From contig OMWN01000009.1 of assembly GCA_900314765.1 (NCBI GenBank), forward strand, positions 1 to 61,087: a stretch of DNA of 61,087 nt, in the 5' to 3' direction. Of the stretch, positions 6,815-16,900 are shown piece after piece; the first letter of the stretch is position 1; each line of letters opens with the position of its first letter. The translations under genes and the position numbers were made by a program. The DNA comes from an uncultured Selenomonadales bacterium (lineage in GTDB: Bacteria > Bacillota > Negativicutes > Selenomonadales > Selenomonadaceae). Under the pieces are notes generated by a model, which was not told the origin of the DNA, did not search any database, and was given only the letters and a program-made list of their open reading frames with translations.

Positions 6815-8734
6815 TTATTCGCGGCATGCCGCGATGAAGCTGCCAACCGTGACAATGGCGCATGCGCACCAGAGCATCCATATCATGGGCTTCGTGCTGA
6901 CCGTCGCGCGCACCGGGGCCTTTGCCTCTTCATCCTCGCTGGGCATGACCTCGACGCGGATGCGGCGCTCGTCGTCGGCGAGACCCGTGAGCCTCATCCG
7001 CCGGCTGCCGCCTGCGAATGGTACTGGACGCGATGTGCCGCCGTCGGCCGTCACGCTGATGCTCGGTCTGACGGTCTCAACGATGTCGCCGTCCGTCACG
7101 CTGACAGACGCGGTCACAATCATCCTGACATTTTCGTCGTCCCCTTCCTTTGCCTTTATGTCTATTCCATCATAAGTGTATGCGAATTGTTCATCCATCT
7201 CGACGCGCCCGCTCTTAATGATCATCTCAGTGCGTTCTTGTTTAGCGGGCGTCGGCGCAATATATATGTCGCCCGTCGCCGTGCGAATGATGGCGGGCTC
7301 CCTCGCGGCGTCCTCGCCATTGGCGTGGAGCTTCGTCACGGCCTCGGCCTCCGTGCCGTTCACGGTGTAGACGTAGCTCTTGCTCTTGCCATTTTCAGAA
7401 AATCGTTGGCCGCCATAAGTGATGTCATTTCCGAGCATCGTCACGGACTCGCCGACAGTGAGCTCCTGCGTCTCCGTGCCGCCGCCGTAGCCCGATATGA
7501 GTATGGCGATAAATCCGATGAGCACGCCGACGTGGACGATGAGGCCGCCCTTGCCAATGAATTTTTTGCTGAGGCACATCTTCGTCGCGATGACCATGAG
7601 CGCCATGATAATGATGGCGAGTGGGAGCGTCGTCCTCACGTAGAATGAGGCATCGACGGCGGCGGGCATCTCGAGGAGCTGCGTGAAAAGCGGCATCGAC
7701 ATGCCGATGAATACGATGACCGCGACGAACGCGATGAGCAGCATACCGAAGAGCGTCATGAAATCGACGCTTTTGAATGACTCATAGTAGCCATTCGTGG
7801 GAAATACGTTCGCGCGCCACGTGAGGATGATGAGGCTCGCGACGAGAATGATGCCGTCGATGGCGGCAAGCGCGAGGCCGATGCTCGAGCCGCTGAACGA
7901 GTGCACGGAAAAATCGCCGAGCACGCCGCTGCGCGCGAGGAATGTGCCGTATATGACGAGCGCGTATGTGAAAATCGCCGCGAGGTGCGCGAACAGGTTG
8001 ACACTACAGCGATGGCGCGCGAGGCCAAGCATGTGGATGAGCACGGCCGTGAGGAGCCACGGCACGAGCGACGAGTTCTCGACGGGGTCCCAGCCCCAAT
8101 AGCCGCCCCAGCCGAGGACTTTGTACGCCCAGTAGCCGCCGACGAATATGCCGGCGCCGAGGAACGCAAAGGCGATGAGCGCGGCTTTGCGCGCGGTGGC
8201 GAGCCAATCGAGATTTCTTGGCGCGTCCATGAGCTGGCCGAGTGAGTAGGAGAGCGGCACGGCGAGGAGCGCGTAGCCGATGAAAACGATGGGCGGATGG
8301 ATGGCCATCCACGGGTCCTGCAGCAGCGGATTGAGCCCGACGCCGTCGTGGAGCACCTGCGCGGCTGGCTCGAACGGGCTTTTCATGAGGACGATAACGG
8401 CAAGCAGTGCCTCGATGACGAGGTAGGCTGTGAGGCCGTGGGCGTCCATTTTATTTGTGACGGCGATGTATGCGCCGACCGCTGCGTGAATGAGGAGCCA
8501 CAGCAGGAACGAGCCCTGCTGCCCTGCCCAAAAAGCGGATATTTTGTAAATCGTGGGCAGTTTTCGCGACGAGTATGACGCGACGTATGCGACGTCGAAT
8601 TGGTTCGTGAATATGAGGTAGTAGAGATAGCCCGACGCCGCGAGAACAACGAGGAAAGTGACGCATGAAATGATTTTCAGCGCCTTCATTGTTTTTGTGG
8701 CGCTTTTATTTTGAATGTTATCGTATTTAGCCAT
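6815..8734 (-). CDS. ccmF: Cytochrome c haem lyase subunit CcmF
   Basis: A 639-residue polytopic membrane protein of the haem-handling family. The tryptophan-rich WWD signature is seen as GWGGYWGWDPVENS near residue 210, with many membrane helices before and after. A large outward-facing domain (about residues 410-600) precedes a last helix. CcmF attaches haem from CcmE to apocytochromes on the outer side of the membrane. It sits between ccmE and nrfH in the operon. The usual partners CcmH, CcmI and CcmG are not encoded here, so CcmF may act alone, as in other reduced Ccm systems. Confidence 0.93.
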   Translation of the reverse strand: MAKYDNIQNKSATKTMKALKIISCVTFLVVLAASGYLYYLIFTNQFDVAYVASYSSRKLPTIYKISAFWAGQQGSFLLWLLIHAAVGAYIAVTNKMDAHGLTAYLVIEALLAVIVLMKSPFEPAAQVLHDGVGLNPLLQDPWMAIHPPIVFIGYALLAVPLSYSLGQLMDAPRNLDWLATARKAALIAFAFLGAGIFVGGYWAYKVLGWGGYWGWDPVENSSLVPWLLTAVLIHMLGLARHRCSVNLFAHLAAIFTYALVIYGTFLARSGVLGDFSVHSFSGSSIGLALAAIDGIILVASLIILTWRANVFPTNGYYESFKSVDFMTLFGMLLIAFVAVIVFIGMSMPLFTQLLEMPAAVDASFYVRTTLPLAIIIMALMVIATKMCLSKKFIGKGGLIVHVGVLIGFIAILISGYGGGTETQELTVGESVTMLGNDITYGGQRFSENGKSKSYVYTVNGTEAEAVTKLHANGEDAAREPAIIRTATGDIYIAPTPAKQERTEMIIKSGRVEMDEQFAYTYDGIDIKAKEGDDENVRMIVTASVSVTDGDIVETVRPSISVTADGGTSRPVPFAGGSRRMRLTGLADDERRIRVEVMPSEDEEAKAPVRATVSTKPMIWMLWCACAIVTVGSFIAACRE

Positions 8735-8815
8735 TAATTATTGTCCTTTGTTAAAAGAACTAAGATAAAGTTGCAATCGTTATTTTGCCTTTTATATTTA
8801 CGGGATTTACGGCCG

Positions 8816-9193
8816 TCATTTTTGCTTTTCGTATTTTGATGGGCACTTTATGAGGAGCTTGTCGGCGACGAATGCGTCTTTGTCATTCGCGTATGTGCCA
8901 ATGGCGACGATGTGATGCGCCTCTTTGAATCTGTCGGGCTCCTCACTGTGGTAGCGAACGGTCATCGTCTCGCCCGTTTCCTCGTCCATGAGCCCGAATA
9001 CGAAGTCGCCGCCCTCTTGGTGCGGTGGCTGCGCGGCGGGGTTTAAGAGTCCCTTGACCTGCACGCTTTGCTTCGCGGTGCGCGCCGCGGCGATGCCGAC
9101 GTACGGCGTCACGGAGTCTGTGAATGCCCAAGCCGCATAAGCGAGAAAGGCGACGATGAGCATTATAAGGTAATATTTTTTATTGAAATTCAT
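8816..9193 (-). CDS. ccmE: Haem chaperone CcmE, CxxxY type
   Basis: A 125-residue protein with one N-terminal membrane anchor (residues 7-25) and an OB-fold domain with the typical VKGLLNP..., DEETGETMTVRYH and FKEAHHIVAIGTY segments. CcmE carries haem covalently to CcmF. The classical haem-binding histidine motif (H...Y, LAKHDENY in E. coli) is replaced by LLIKCPSKYE, a CxxxY motif. This variant is known from archaea and Desulfovibrio, where it goes with loss of CcmG/H, and the same genes are missing from this operon. It is shorter than proteobacterial CcmE. Confidence 0.9.
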   Translation of the reverse strand: MNFNKKYYLIMLIVAFLAYAAWAFTDSVTPYVGIAAARTAKQSVQVKGLLNPAAQPPHQEGGDFVFGLMDEETGETMTVRYHSEEPDRFKEAHHIVAIGTYANDKDAFVADKLLIKCPSKYEKQK

Positions 9194-9199
9194 TTCGCA

Positions 9200-9823
9200 T
9201 CATCTCAAATTATTTCGTATTAGTAACCATCCATATATCATCGTGGCGTCCAGCACGGCCGCCGCGAGCACGATGACCATCGTGGAGTCCATCATGAGCC
9301 CGCCGCCGATGATGGGCGAGGGGTGAAGCGAGAAGTAGAGCCTCGGCAGTATGAAGATGAGGAACGGCATCGCGAGGCACGAGAGCAGCGAGTAGACGGC
9401 GCTCGCACGCGCGCGTTTGCGCTCGTCGTGGATGGATGCGCGGAGCGTGAGGTACGCGCCGTAGATGAGTATGAGCACGAATATCGTCGTCTGCCGTGGG
9501 TCCCAGTTCCAGTACGCGCCCCATGTTAGCTTCGAGAATATCGCGCCGCTGATGGTCGCGAGCAGGACGAACACAAACCCTATGCGGGCGGAGCGTGCGC
9601 TGATTGCGTCGCTCACCATGTCGCCGCTGCGAAGCAGGTGTATCGCCTCGATGGCGCTCACGACGAACGCGATGACCGCGACCCACGCCATCGGGATGTG
9701 GAAATATATCACACGCACGAGATAGCCAAGCCCCTCAGCGGGCGGCACGATGAAAAATACAGCACCGATTACGGCAATCGTGAATATAATTGTAACAATC
9801 AACCATTTAGTGGATTTCGTCAA
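9200..9823 (-). CDS. ccmC: Haem exporter membrane protein CcmC
   Basis: A 207-residue, six-helix membrane protein of the haem-handling family. It has the WWD motif WGAYWNWDPRQT and the YFHIPMAWVA segment bearing a haem-ligand histidine. CcmC loads haem onto CcmE. The start is TTG at 9823 with a GAGG site upstream. The ccmE start lies 7 nt after its stop. An R1 repeat separates it from ccmB, an odd interruption of an otherwise tight operon. Confidence 0.93.
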   Translation of the reverse strand: MTKSTKWLIVTIIFTIAVIGAVFFIVPPAEGLGYLVRVIYFHIPMAWVAVIAFVVSAIEAIHLLRSGDMVSDAISARSARIGFVFVLLATISGAIFSKLTWGAYWNWDPRQTTIFVLILIYGAYLTLRASIHDERKRARASAVYSLLSCLAMPFLIFILPRLYFSLHPSPIIGGGLMMDSTMVIVLAAAVLDATMIYGWLLIRNNLR

Positions 9824-9877
9824 TCTGATTCCTCATTTCTTGGAATGAAGTTCAGTTTTCTGTTGGGATTGGAAAAA

Positions 9878-10135
9878 CCCTCTCCGCCCCTGCGGGGCAC
9901 CTCCCCCAGAGTGGGAGGCATAGGATGAGAGTCTTTTCGTTTAAAATTTAACGATGGAATCGAATATGTTACACTTTCATTAGCTGACTATTTTGCTACT
10001 TGGAAAGCTTCATACGTTCATACGTAGATTTTTGACTAGTGTAAATAATCACAGCACCTGTAACGCCAGCCTCCCCAATGGGGGGCAAACATGCCAGTGG
10101 CATGTTTGCGCGAGCGAATGCGAGGCGGAGAGGGT
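9878..10135 (+). repeat. R1 element copy 1 (forward, long-tip variant), between ccmB and ccmC
   Basis: 258 bp bounded by CCCTCTCCGCC and GGCGGAGAGGG. The left part carries CCCCTGCGGGG and the CTCCCCC.GTGGGAG palindrome. The right part carries GCCAGCCTCCCCAATGGGG, then the alternative tip with GCAAACATGCC/GGCATGTTTGC (11-bp stem). It lies inside the minus-strand ccm operon, so it is transcribed. The remainder of the 9824-10206 gap shows nothing else. Confidence 0.85.
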
Positions 10136-10206
10136 TAAGCGATTAGATTAAATGTTGCTTATGTCGCTAGCCCTCACGAAAAGCTACAGGAATATCGTCA
10201 TCAAAC

Positions 10207-10887
10207 TTACTCGCCGCTCTCCTCATACCAGAGGAAATCGAAAAGCATGGAGGCCGCGACGGTGATGAGCAAATCGTATATGAGCATGGCGCCGAGGTAT
10301 TTGACGCTCGCGGCGTCGCCGCCGAATGAGAAAGCGGTGAGCGCGATGGCGGGCAAAAATACCGGCAGTATCACGGGCAGCATGAGTATCGAGAAAAGGC
10401 CGCCGCCCTTGCCGTCTGTCGCCATCATGATGGCGGCCGTGAGCGTGCCCGCTGAGGCGATGCCCCATACGCCGAGCACGATTGATATGATAAATATCAG
10501 TGTTTCTGATACGCTGATGCCAATGAATATAATGAAGAGCGGCACGGTGAAAAGCGACATCACGATGAGGAGAATGAGCGTGTAAAAGAATTTGCCAAAC
10601 AGCACAGCGCTCGCCGAGCCGTAAATCCTCAGTGCAAGGAGTGTGCCGCTCGCCGACTCCGACGTGAATATGTTGCCGACGCCCGCCATCGACGAGAAGA
10701 ACAGGATGACCCAGAGCAGTGCGGCGGATATGGTGGGCGAGGGGATAGCACCGCGCAGTGCGAGGCTCACGGCCGAGAGCGTGACGAGCGCGAACATGAG
10801 CATCGTTGCCCACGATGAGCGGTCACGCAGCGACGTGACGAGCTCTTTTTTCAGCACGAGGCTAATCTGCGTGAAGCTCGATGACAT
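10207..10887 (-). CDS. ccmB: Haem exporter ABC permease CcmB
   Basis: A 226-residue protein with about six membrane helices, starting MSSSFTQISLVLKKELVTSL. The N-terminal pattern 'KELxxxLRDRSSW' and the multi-helix layout are those of CcmB, the membrane partner of CcmA. Together they power release of holo-CcmE. The frame is open further upstream inside ccmA, but the ATG at 10887 gives the family-length protein and overlaps ccmA by 26 nt, so I chose it. Confidence 0.9.
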   Translation of the reverse strand: MSSSFTQISLVLKKELVTSLRDRSSWATMLMFALVTLSAVSLALRGAIPSPTISAALLWVILFFSSMAGVGNIFTSESASGTLLALRIYGSASAVLFGKFFYTLILLIVMSLFTVPLFIIFIGISVSETLIFIISIVLGVWGIASAGTLTAAIMMATDGKGGGLFSILMLPVILPVFLPAIALTAFSFGGDAASVKYLGAMLIYDLLITVAASMLFDFLWYEESGE

Positions 10888-11488
10888 CGTCTGCCGCCTC
10901 GCTTTCTTTCTTGTCGTTCGTCGCCCAGAGGACGATGGCACCGCCTGCCGAGGCCTCCCACGCCTCGCGCATGACCATCTTTCGGCCTTTTTCGTCGAGC
11001 CCGAGCGTTGGCTCGTCGAGGAGCCACACGGGTGCTGCCGCCGCAATCATCATGGCGACCTTCAGCCTTTGCCTCATGCCCGTCGAGAATGTATCTATGC
11101 GCTTGCTCAATGCGTCGATGGGGAGCCCCACTTTATCGAAAAGTTTCTTTATATCATTATCTGACAGCGATTTGCCGCGAAGGCCGACGAAAAACGAGAG
11201 ATTTTCGCGCGCCGTGAGCCGCGTGTAGAGCGCCATTTCGGGTGTCGTCATGGCGACGGCGCCGATGTATGCGCCGCGCGTGAGTGGTTTATTATCAGAT
11301 GTTATCGTCACGCGCCCGCTTGTCGGCATTGTGAGATGCGCCGCGAGGCGCAGGAGCGTCGATTTGCCGCTGCCGTTCGCGCCTGTGATGGCGGTGATGG
11401 TGCTCGGCTCGAATGTGTGAGTGAAATCCTTTATGAGCTCTTTTGCGCCGAAGCGCATGCCGACGCTTTCAAATGATAGCTTCATCAT
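10862..11488 (-). CDS. ccmA: Haem exporter ATP-binding protein CcmA
   Basis: A 208-residue ABC ATPase: Walker A GANGSGKST, signature segment FSTGMRQRLKVAM, Walker B VWLLDEPTLGLD, switch residue region VLWATND. It hydrolyses ATP for the CcmAB complex during haem delivery. The ATG overlaps the end of the regulator gene by 4 nt, and its 3' end overlaps ccmB by 26 nt. The three genes are probably translated as a coupled set. Confidence 0.92.
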   Translation of the reverse strand: MMKLSFESVGMRFGAKELIKDFTHTFEPSTITAITGANGSGKSTLLRLAAHLTMPTSGRVTITSDNKPLTRGAYIGAVAMTTPEMALYTRLTARENLSFFVGLRGKSLSDNDIKKLFDKVGLPIDALSKRIDTFSTGMRQRLKVAMMIAAAAPVWLLDEPTLGLDEKGRKMVMREAWEASAGGAIVLWATNDKKESEAADDVIELHAD

Positions 11489-12228
11489 GGCTTTTCGCCT
11501 TTGCTTTTGTCGCTCGCATTGTTGCGCTTTTCAAATACGAATGGCGCGAGGCCGATCGCTTTTTTGTTGAGCGTGAGCCAATCGTCCTCACCATCGAGCA
11601 GTCCTTCGCGCTTCATCGCGGTGATCTCGCGCGTGAGAGCGCTTCTGTTGCAGTCGAGCTCCTGTGCGAGCCTCACGCGCCCTGGCACATCGACGTGGCC
11701 GTTTTTGCCGCTCTGCCGTTTTTCGCGCTGCAGGAGATAGACGATGAGCCTTTCGCGGAGCGTTTTCTGCGACAAAAGCTCAATTTTCTCCGTCAGCGTG
11801 ACATTTTTCGTCGAGAATGACTCAAGAAGGTGCATCATCACGATGCCGTGGATGCGGCCGAGCCTCACGCCCGACGTCAGCAGCGCCCTGAACGGTATCC
11901 AGAGCACGAGCACATCCGCGAGCGCGTCGATGGAGCTGATGTTGTACTGCGTGTCAGAGAGCACAGCCGACGTCGCGCCGATGAGCTCGCCGCGCCCGAG
12001 CGTGTGGCTCACGGACTCCTTGCCCCAGCAGTCCTCCGTGACGGTCTCGGCGCGCCCCTCTATGATGAGGCCGATGCTCGCGTTCTCAGCGTATGCCGAG
12101 AGCACGCGCTCGCCTCGCGCGTAGCGGCGAATGACGGCGCCGACCGCCTCGACGAATTTCTCAATCTCGGCGGGCTTCAGTCCCGCGAAAAGCGGCATCT
12201 CATGGAGCTTCAGATTAAGCACCTGCAC
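11485..12228 (-). CDS. Crp/Fnr-family transcription regulator of the ccm-nrf operon
   Basis: 247 residues: an N-terminal cyclic-nucleotide-fold sensor (about 5-120), a long dimerisation helix, and a C-terminal winged helix with recognition-helix text RVRLAQELDCNRSALTREITAM. No N-terminal cysteine cluster for an FeS centre is present (the few cysteines are scattered), so it is not a canonical FNR. The signal could be nitrite/NO, haem or redox. The start is GTG at 12228 with AGGAGG upstream. It heads the operon and has a palindrome at about -41.5 from the predicted start of transcription, suggesting it activates its own operon. Confidence 0.85.
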   Translation of the reverse strand: MQVLNLKLHEMPLFAGLKPAEIEKFVEAVGAVIRRYARGERVLSAYAENASIGLIIEGRAETVTEDCWGKESVSHTLGRGELIGATSAVLSDTQYNISSIDALADVLVLWIPFRALLTSGVRLGRIHGIVMMHLLESFSTKNVTLTEKIELLSQKTLRERLIVYLLQREKRQSGKNGHVDVPGRVRLAQELDCNRSALTREITAMKREGLLDGEDDWLTLNKKAIGLAPFVFEKRNNASDKSKGEKP

Positions 12229-12271
12229 TCGCTACGCCTCCTAAAAAGTCCACTGACACTTTTATGGATAG

Positions 12272-12315
12272 ATTATATCATCAATAATCACATGCGGATG
12301 TTGCCAATGCAACAT
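12272..12315 (-). promoter_or_regulatory. Promoter of the crp-ccm-nrf operon with a class II activator palindrome
   Basis: On the minus strand a perfect TATAAT occupies 12277-12272. No -35 match is seen at the right distance. Instead there is a palindrome ATGTTGC-N4-GCAACAT (12298-12315), the TTGN-N4-NCAA geometry of Crp/Fnr sites. With transcription starting near 12265, the palindrome centre lies at about -41.5, the standard position of a class II activator. A weak -35 plus a site here implies activator dependence, most simply on the first gene product. Confidence 0.6.
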
Positions 12316-12359
12316 AAATGAAAATTCTCTAAAAATAATTTTGCGCGGCGAATTATAAA

Positions 12360-12612
12360 CCCTCTCCGCCTCGCATTCGCTCGGCACCTCCCCCAGAGTG
12401 GGAGGCTGGCGTTACAGATTCTGAGATTATTTACATTAGTTGAATCGATTCATTAGGAAAAATGTAATTGCACATCTTAATTGAAAGTGAAAGTGCGTAG
12501 CTTGCTGCCTGTAAAGTTAGAGATTATCGTTTACTTTCAATTATATCGTGAAGCATCGCTTTCGCTATGCCTCCCACTCTGGGGGAGGTGGCCCCGCAGG
12601 GGCCGGAGAGGG
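12360..12612 (-). repeat. R1 element copy 2 (reverse orientation, short tip)
   Basis: 253 bp. Its left end begins CCCTCTCCGCCTCGCATTCG (the 'right' tip of forward copies), and its right end is GGCCCCGCAGGGGCC with GGAGAGGG. It lies between the divergent crp operon and sbcDC. The other parts of 12316-12747 hold only AT-rich spacer and a weak -10 (TATACT, 12705-12710) ahead of sbcD. Confidence 0.85.
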
Positions 12613-12747
12613 TTATGCATTTGCGTCGTTTAGCCGTGACGAAATTTTCAATACCCAGTTCACATAAACGCATCAAAATTCATTCGCGGCGGCGCGATTT
12701 ATGATATACTCACTTTATAGAAATCATCACATCGAGGGGGAATATTC

Positions 12748-13941
12748 GTGAAATTTCTTCATTTGGCAGACCTTCATCTCGGCAAGGAAGTGCGCGAGAT
12801 ACGCATGACGGACGACCAGCGCGATTTTTTGATGAATACGGTGCTGCCCGTCGTGGATGAGCGCAAAGTCGACGCCGTCGTCATCGCGGGCGATGTCTAC
12901 GACCAGAGCGTGCCCGAGGAAAATGCGGTGACGCTTTTCAGCGATTTCCTCGCGGCACTCGCAGAGAGGGGCGTCGAGACGCTCATCATCAATGGCAATC
13001 ACGACTCGGCAAAGCGGCTCGCGTTCGCGCAGTCGCTTCTCGCGTTCGCGCATGTGCACATCGTGAGCCGCTGCACGGGCGCGCTCGAGTCTTTCACGAT
13101 GAATGACGAGCACGGGCCTGTCAATTTTTATTTTCTGCCGTTCTTCCATCGCGTTGATATCGCATCTATTTATAAGGAAGAAAAAATCGCGACAATAGAA
13201 GACGCTGTCGCCGCCGTGCTCGCGCGCGCGCCCATCAACACGGCAGAGCGCAACGTCATCATCGCGCATCTTTTCGTGACGGCGGGCGGCGTCGAGCCAG
13301 AGAAAGCGGGCTCAGAGCGCATATCGGAGAGCCTCGGAACGATAGAGCGTGTGCCGTCGAGCCTTTTTGACGATTTCGACTACGTTGCGCTCGGTCACAT
13401 CCATCGCGCACAGAAAGTCGGGCGCGAGACGTGCCGATACGCGGGCTCGCCGCTCCGCTATTCGCTCGGCGAGGTTGAGGCGCTAGACGGCGTGCCGTAT
13501 GCGAAGACGATGGCGCTCGTGACGATGGGCGCGAAGGGTGACATCAGCGTCGAGAAAATCCCCATAAAGCCGACGCACGAGATGATTCACTACACCGACA
13601 CGTTTGACAACATCATCGCGCGCGGGCAGAAAATCATCGACGATGACCCCGCAAGCGAGCCATCCAAGGACTACATCTATGCGACGCTGACGGACAAGGA
13701 CACCGTCATAAACGCTATGTCAAGGCTACGGCGCGTCTATCCGAATGCGATGAGCCTCAGATACGCGCCGAGGGGTCGCGCGAAGGAGACGGCGACATCG
13801 TTAAGTGTTGAGGCGAAAAGGACGTTTGAGGAAATCATCGATGATTTCTACCGCGAGAAGCACGACAAAGACGACAAGATGAGCGACGAGGAATTCAAGA
13901 TTTTATATGACGCAGCGAGAGAGGCAGGTATCATCGAATGA
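12748..13941 (+). CDS. sbcD: SbcD (Mre11-type) nuclease subunit
   Basis: A 397-residue metallophosphoesterase of the SbcCD complex, which cuts DNA hairpins and processes blocked DNA ends. Metal-binding motifs in order: HLADLHLG near the start, VIAGDVYD, INGNHDS, and later HLFVTAGG and LGHIHR. It starts at GTG 12748 behind GAGGGGG. The ATGA overlap with sbcC shows translational coupling. The window is rich in inverted-repeat elements, the kind of hairpin DNA this nuclease acts on. That link is only an inference. Confidence 0.95.
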   Translation: MKFLHLADLHLGKEVREIRMTDDQRDFLMNTVLPVVDERKVDAVVIAGDVYDQSVPEENAVTLFSDFLAALAERGVETLIINGNHDSAKRLAFAQSLLAFAHVHIVSRCTGALESFTMNDEHGPVNFYFLPFFHRVDIASIYKEEKIATIEDAVAAVLARAPINTAERNVIIAHLFVTAGGVEPEKAGSERISESLGTIERVPSSLFDDFDYVALGHIHRAQKVGRETCRYAGSPLRYSLGEVEALDGVPYAKTMALVTMGAKGDISVEKIPIKPTHEMIHYTDTFDNIIARGQKIIDDDPASEPSKDYIYATLTDKDTVINAMSRLRRVYPNAMSLRYAPRGRAKETATSLSVEAKRTFEEIIDDFYREKHDKDDKMSDEEFKILYDAAREAGIIE

Positions 13942-16900
13942 AGCCACTGAAGCTTACGATGGAAGCGTTCGGCGCCTACGCGGAGCGCACGGAGATAGAT
14001 TTCACTAAGCTCGGCGACAAAGGCGTGTTCCTCATCACGGGGCAGACGGGCGCGGGCAAGACGACGATTTTTGACGCTATTGCGTATGCGCTTTACGGCG
14101 AGACGAGCGCCGTCGCGGATGGCCGCGAGGTGCGGTCGATGCGCTCAGATTTTGCGGCGCCGCTGACAGACCCGCGCGTCGAGCTCATATTCACGCATCG
14201 CGGCAAACGCTACGAGATAAAGCGCTGGGTGCACATCACGCAGAAGACGGAGACGGCGAAGGCGACGCTAGAAGCCGAGGGCATGGACCCCATATCCGAC
14301 GCGAGGAAGGTCACGAACTACGTGCAGAGCGAGCTCCTGCATCTTTCGGCGGACGAATTCAAGCGCGTGATGATGATCGCGCAGGGCGAATTCTCCGACC
14401 TGCTCGTCGACAGCGACCATAAGCGCGGGGAGATTTTGCGGAAAATTTTCAACACAGATAAATATCGGCGCATGACTGAAATCCTCAAGGAGAAGTCAAA
14501 CAAGGCGCGGGACGAGGCTAATGCGAGCGCTGAGCGCGTCCTGCAGCAGTTCAGCCGCGTCGAGTGTGACGCGAAAAGCGAGCACGCCGCACCGCTTGAG
14601 GCTGAGAAAAATCGCTATAGCGACGCAAAATCTTTCGAGACGGCGGACGACATGGTGAAATTGCTCGAGGCCGTCATCGCTGAGGATGAGGCGGCAAGCA
14701 CCGCGCGTGAAAATGATATCAGTGAGCGCGACAAGGCGGCGCGAGACTTAAGCGCACAGCTCACGCAGGCAGAGGAAATCAATCAGACCATCAGAAATCG
14801 CGACGCGATAAAGGCGAGCGTCGAAAAGCTCAAGGCCGTGGCGCCGCTCTACGACAAAAAGCGCGATGAACTCGCGGTAAAAAAGCGCGCGAACGAGATG
14901 AAGCCGACGGCGATGACGTACGAGCGGGCGCGCGAGACGCTGGAAAAGAGCAAGACAGAGTGCGAGGCGGCGGCGAGGGCGCAGGAAGCGGCGCAGAGAG
15001 CGGCACGGGCGAAGCAGAGCGCCGCCGCCGAGGCTGAGAAATCGCGCTCCGACGCAGAGGCGAAGCGCGACAAGGCCGCGCAGATGAAGCGCGATGAAGA
15101 GAAATACGAAAATCGTGACGTGCTCCGTGCGGACGAAGCGCGGCTCGCGCGGGACATCGCGACGAAGGAGCGGGAGCAGGCTACGGCGCGCGAAGCTATA
15201 GAAAAGGCGCGTGCATTCATCGAGCAGCACGCAGGCGCAGACGAGGCGCACAAAGACGCGATGGAAAAGCGCATGGCCGCAGAGCAGCGCCATGAGCGCA
15301 TTGCGGACGAGATGAGCGAGCTGAAAAATCTCCATGAGGTTGTCGTGCCGAAGTTTAAGTCGCTCGCGGGCGATTGGCAGAGGAAAACGGACGCGCAGAA
15401 AGCGATTGCGACTAAGCACACGTCGCTTGATGGCTTCATTAAAGCGGAGCGCGAAAAAATAAACCGCAACAAATTCGGCATCATCGCGGAGAATCTGCAC
15501 GACGGCGAGGCATGCCCCGTCTGCGGCTCTCTCACGCATCCGCGCCTCGCAGTGAAGGCGGACGGCGTGATGACGGAGGCCGAGCTCGAAAAAAAGGAAA
15601 AGGAGCTCGAGGCGCTCACGAAGAAAAAAAGCGCGGCTGACAACGCGGCGAGTCTCGCGGAAGGCAACTGCCGCGAGAACGCGAAGCACCTGCGCGAGAC
15701 GGCGAACAAGCTCCTGTCGAAGATAAAGCAAAATGGCGACATGGCGCTCGCGTACTATACGGTCATCACGATTGATAAGCCGTCGATGCACGATGTCTAC
15801 GCCATCATATCGCGTGCGGCGGCGGATATGGGAGCAGCGCTTGACGATGCGACGCGCGAGCTCGAGCGCGCGAAAAGCGACGAGGCGCGTCTTGCGGATA
15901 TTGCTGCGTCCGTGAAGCGTGCGGCAGACGAAGAAAAGGCGCGGCGCGACACGCTCGACGTCATCGGAAAGTCCATCGCGGGGTTCACGGCGCGGCTCGC
16001 CGAGACGCGAGGCAAGCTCGATGGCGTCAAGGGGCTCGCGTTTGAGACGCTGAAAGACGCGAAGGACGCGCGCGTGGCGCTCGAGCGTGAGGCAGAGAGA
16101 ATATTTACGGCGATTGACGCGGCGCAGGCGGCGGAAGTCAAGGCGAAGAACGAAGAGACTGCCGCGGTGACGAGGCGCAGTCTAGCCGACGAGGCACAGG
16201 CGCGGGCGACAGAGGAAACGGGCAAGGCGACGCGCGCGCTCGAGGCGGCGCTCAAAGCGGCGGGATTTACGGATTACGACGCGTACAGGGCGGCCGTGCC
16301 GAAAGCGGGCGAGCTCGACACGCTCGAGGCGGACATAAAGGTCTACGACGACAGCGTGAAGACGAGCGCGGCGCGGCTTGGCGAAGCGGAGCGCGCGGCG
16401 GCAGGCAAGGAGCCGCAGGACGAGGCAAAGCTAAAAGCAGCGCTCGCCGAGGCGAATGAGGCACTTGCAAAGCTCAGAAAGGAAAATCAAGACACTAGCA
16501 CGCGGCTCAAAATCAACCGCGACACGAAGCGCACGATTGAGGCCGAGAGCGCGCACCAAAAGAAAGCGCGCGACAAAGCGGGATTGATGGACAGCATCTA
16601 TAATTTCGTCGCGGGCAGCAACAAAGATGGGTACGGTTCGAAACTGTCGCTTGAGGAATACGTGCAGCGCTCGGGACTGCGCGGCATCATTGACGCGGCC
16701 AATACGCAGTTCGACCGCATGTCGGGCGGCAAATTTGAATTCACGGAGCACGAGATGGGGACGGGCAAGAAAAACGAAAAGAACGCGCTCGACCTCTCCG
16801 TCGTGGACATGATGACGAATAAGACGCGCGACGTGAAGACGCTCTCGGGCGGCGAGAAATTCATGGCGGCGCTCTCGCTCGCGCTTGGCATGGCCGACAC

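Noticed and set aside
9878-10135. R1 repeats considered as CRISPR-like arrays
   Set aside because: Copies are far apart, are not separated by uniform spacers, and no cas genes are present.
10888-11046. Upstream extension of ccmB into ccmA
   Set aside because: It would be an out-of-frame overlap of ccmA with no homology to CcmB. ATG 10887 gives the family length.
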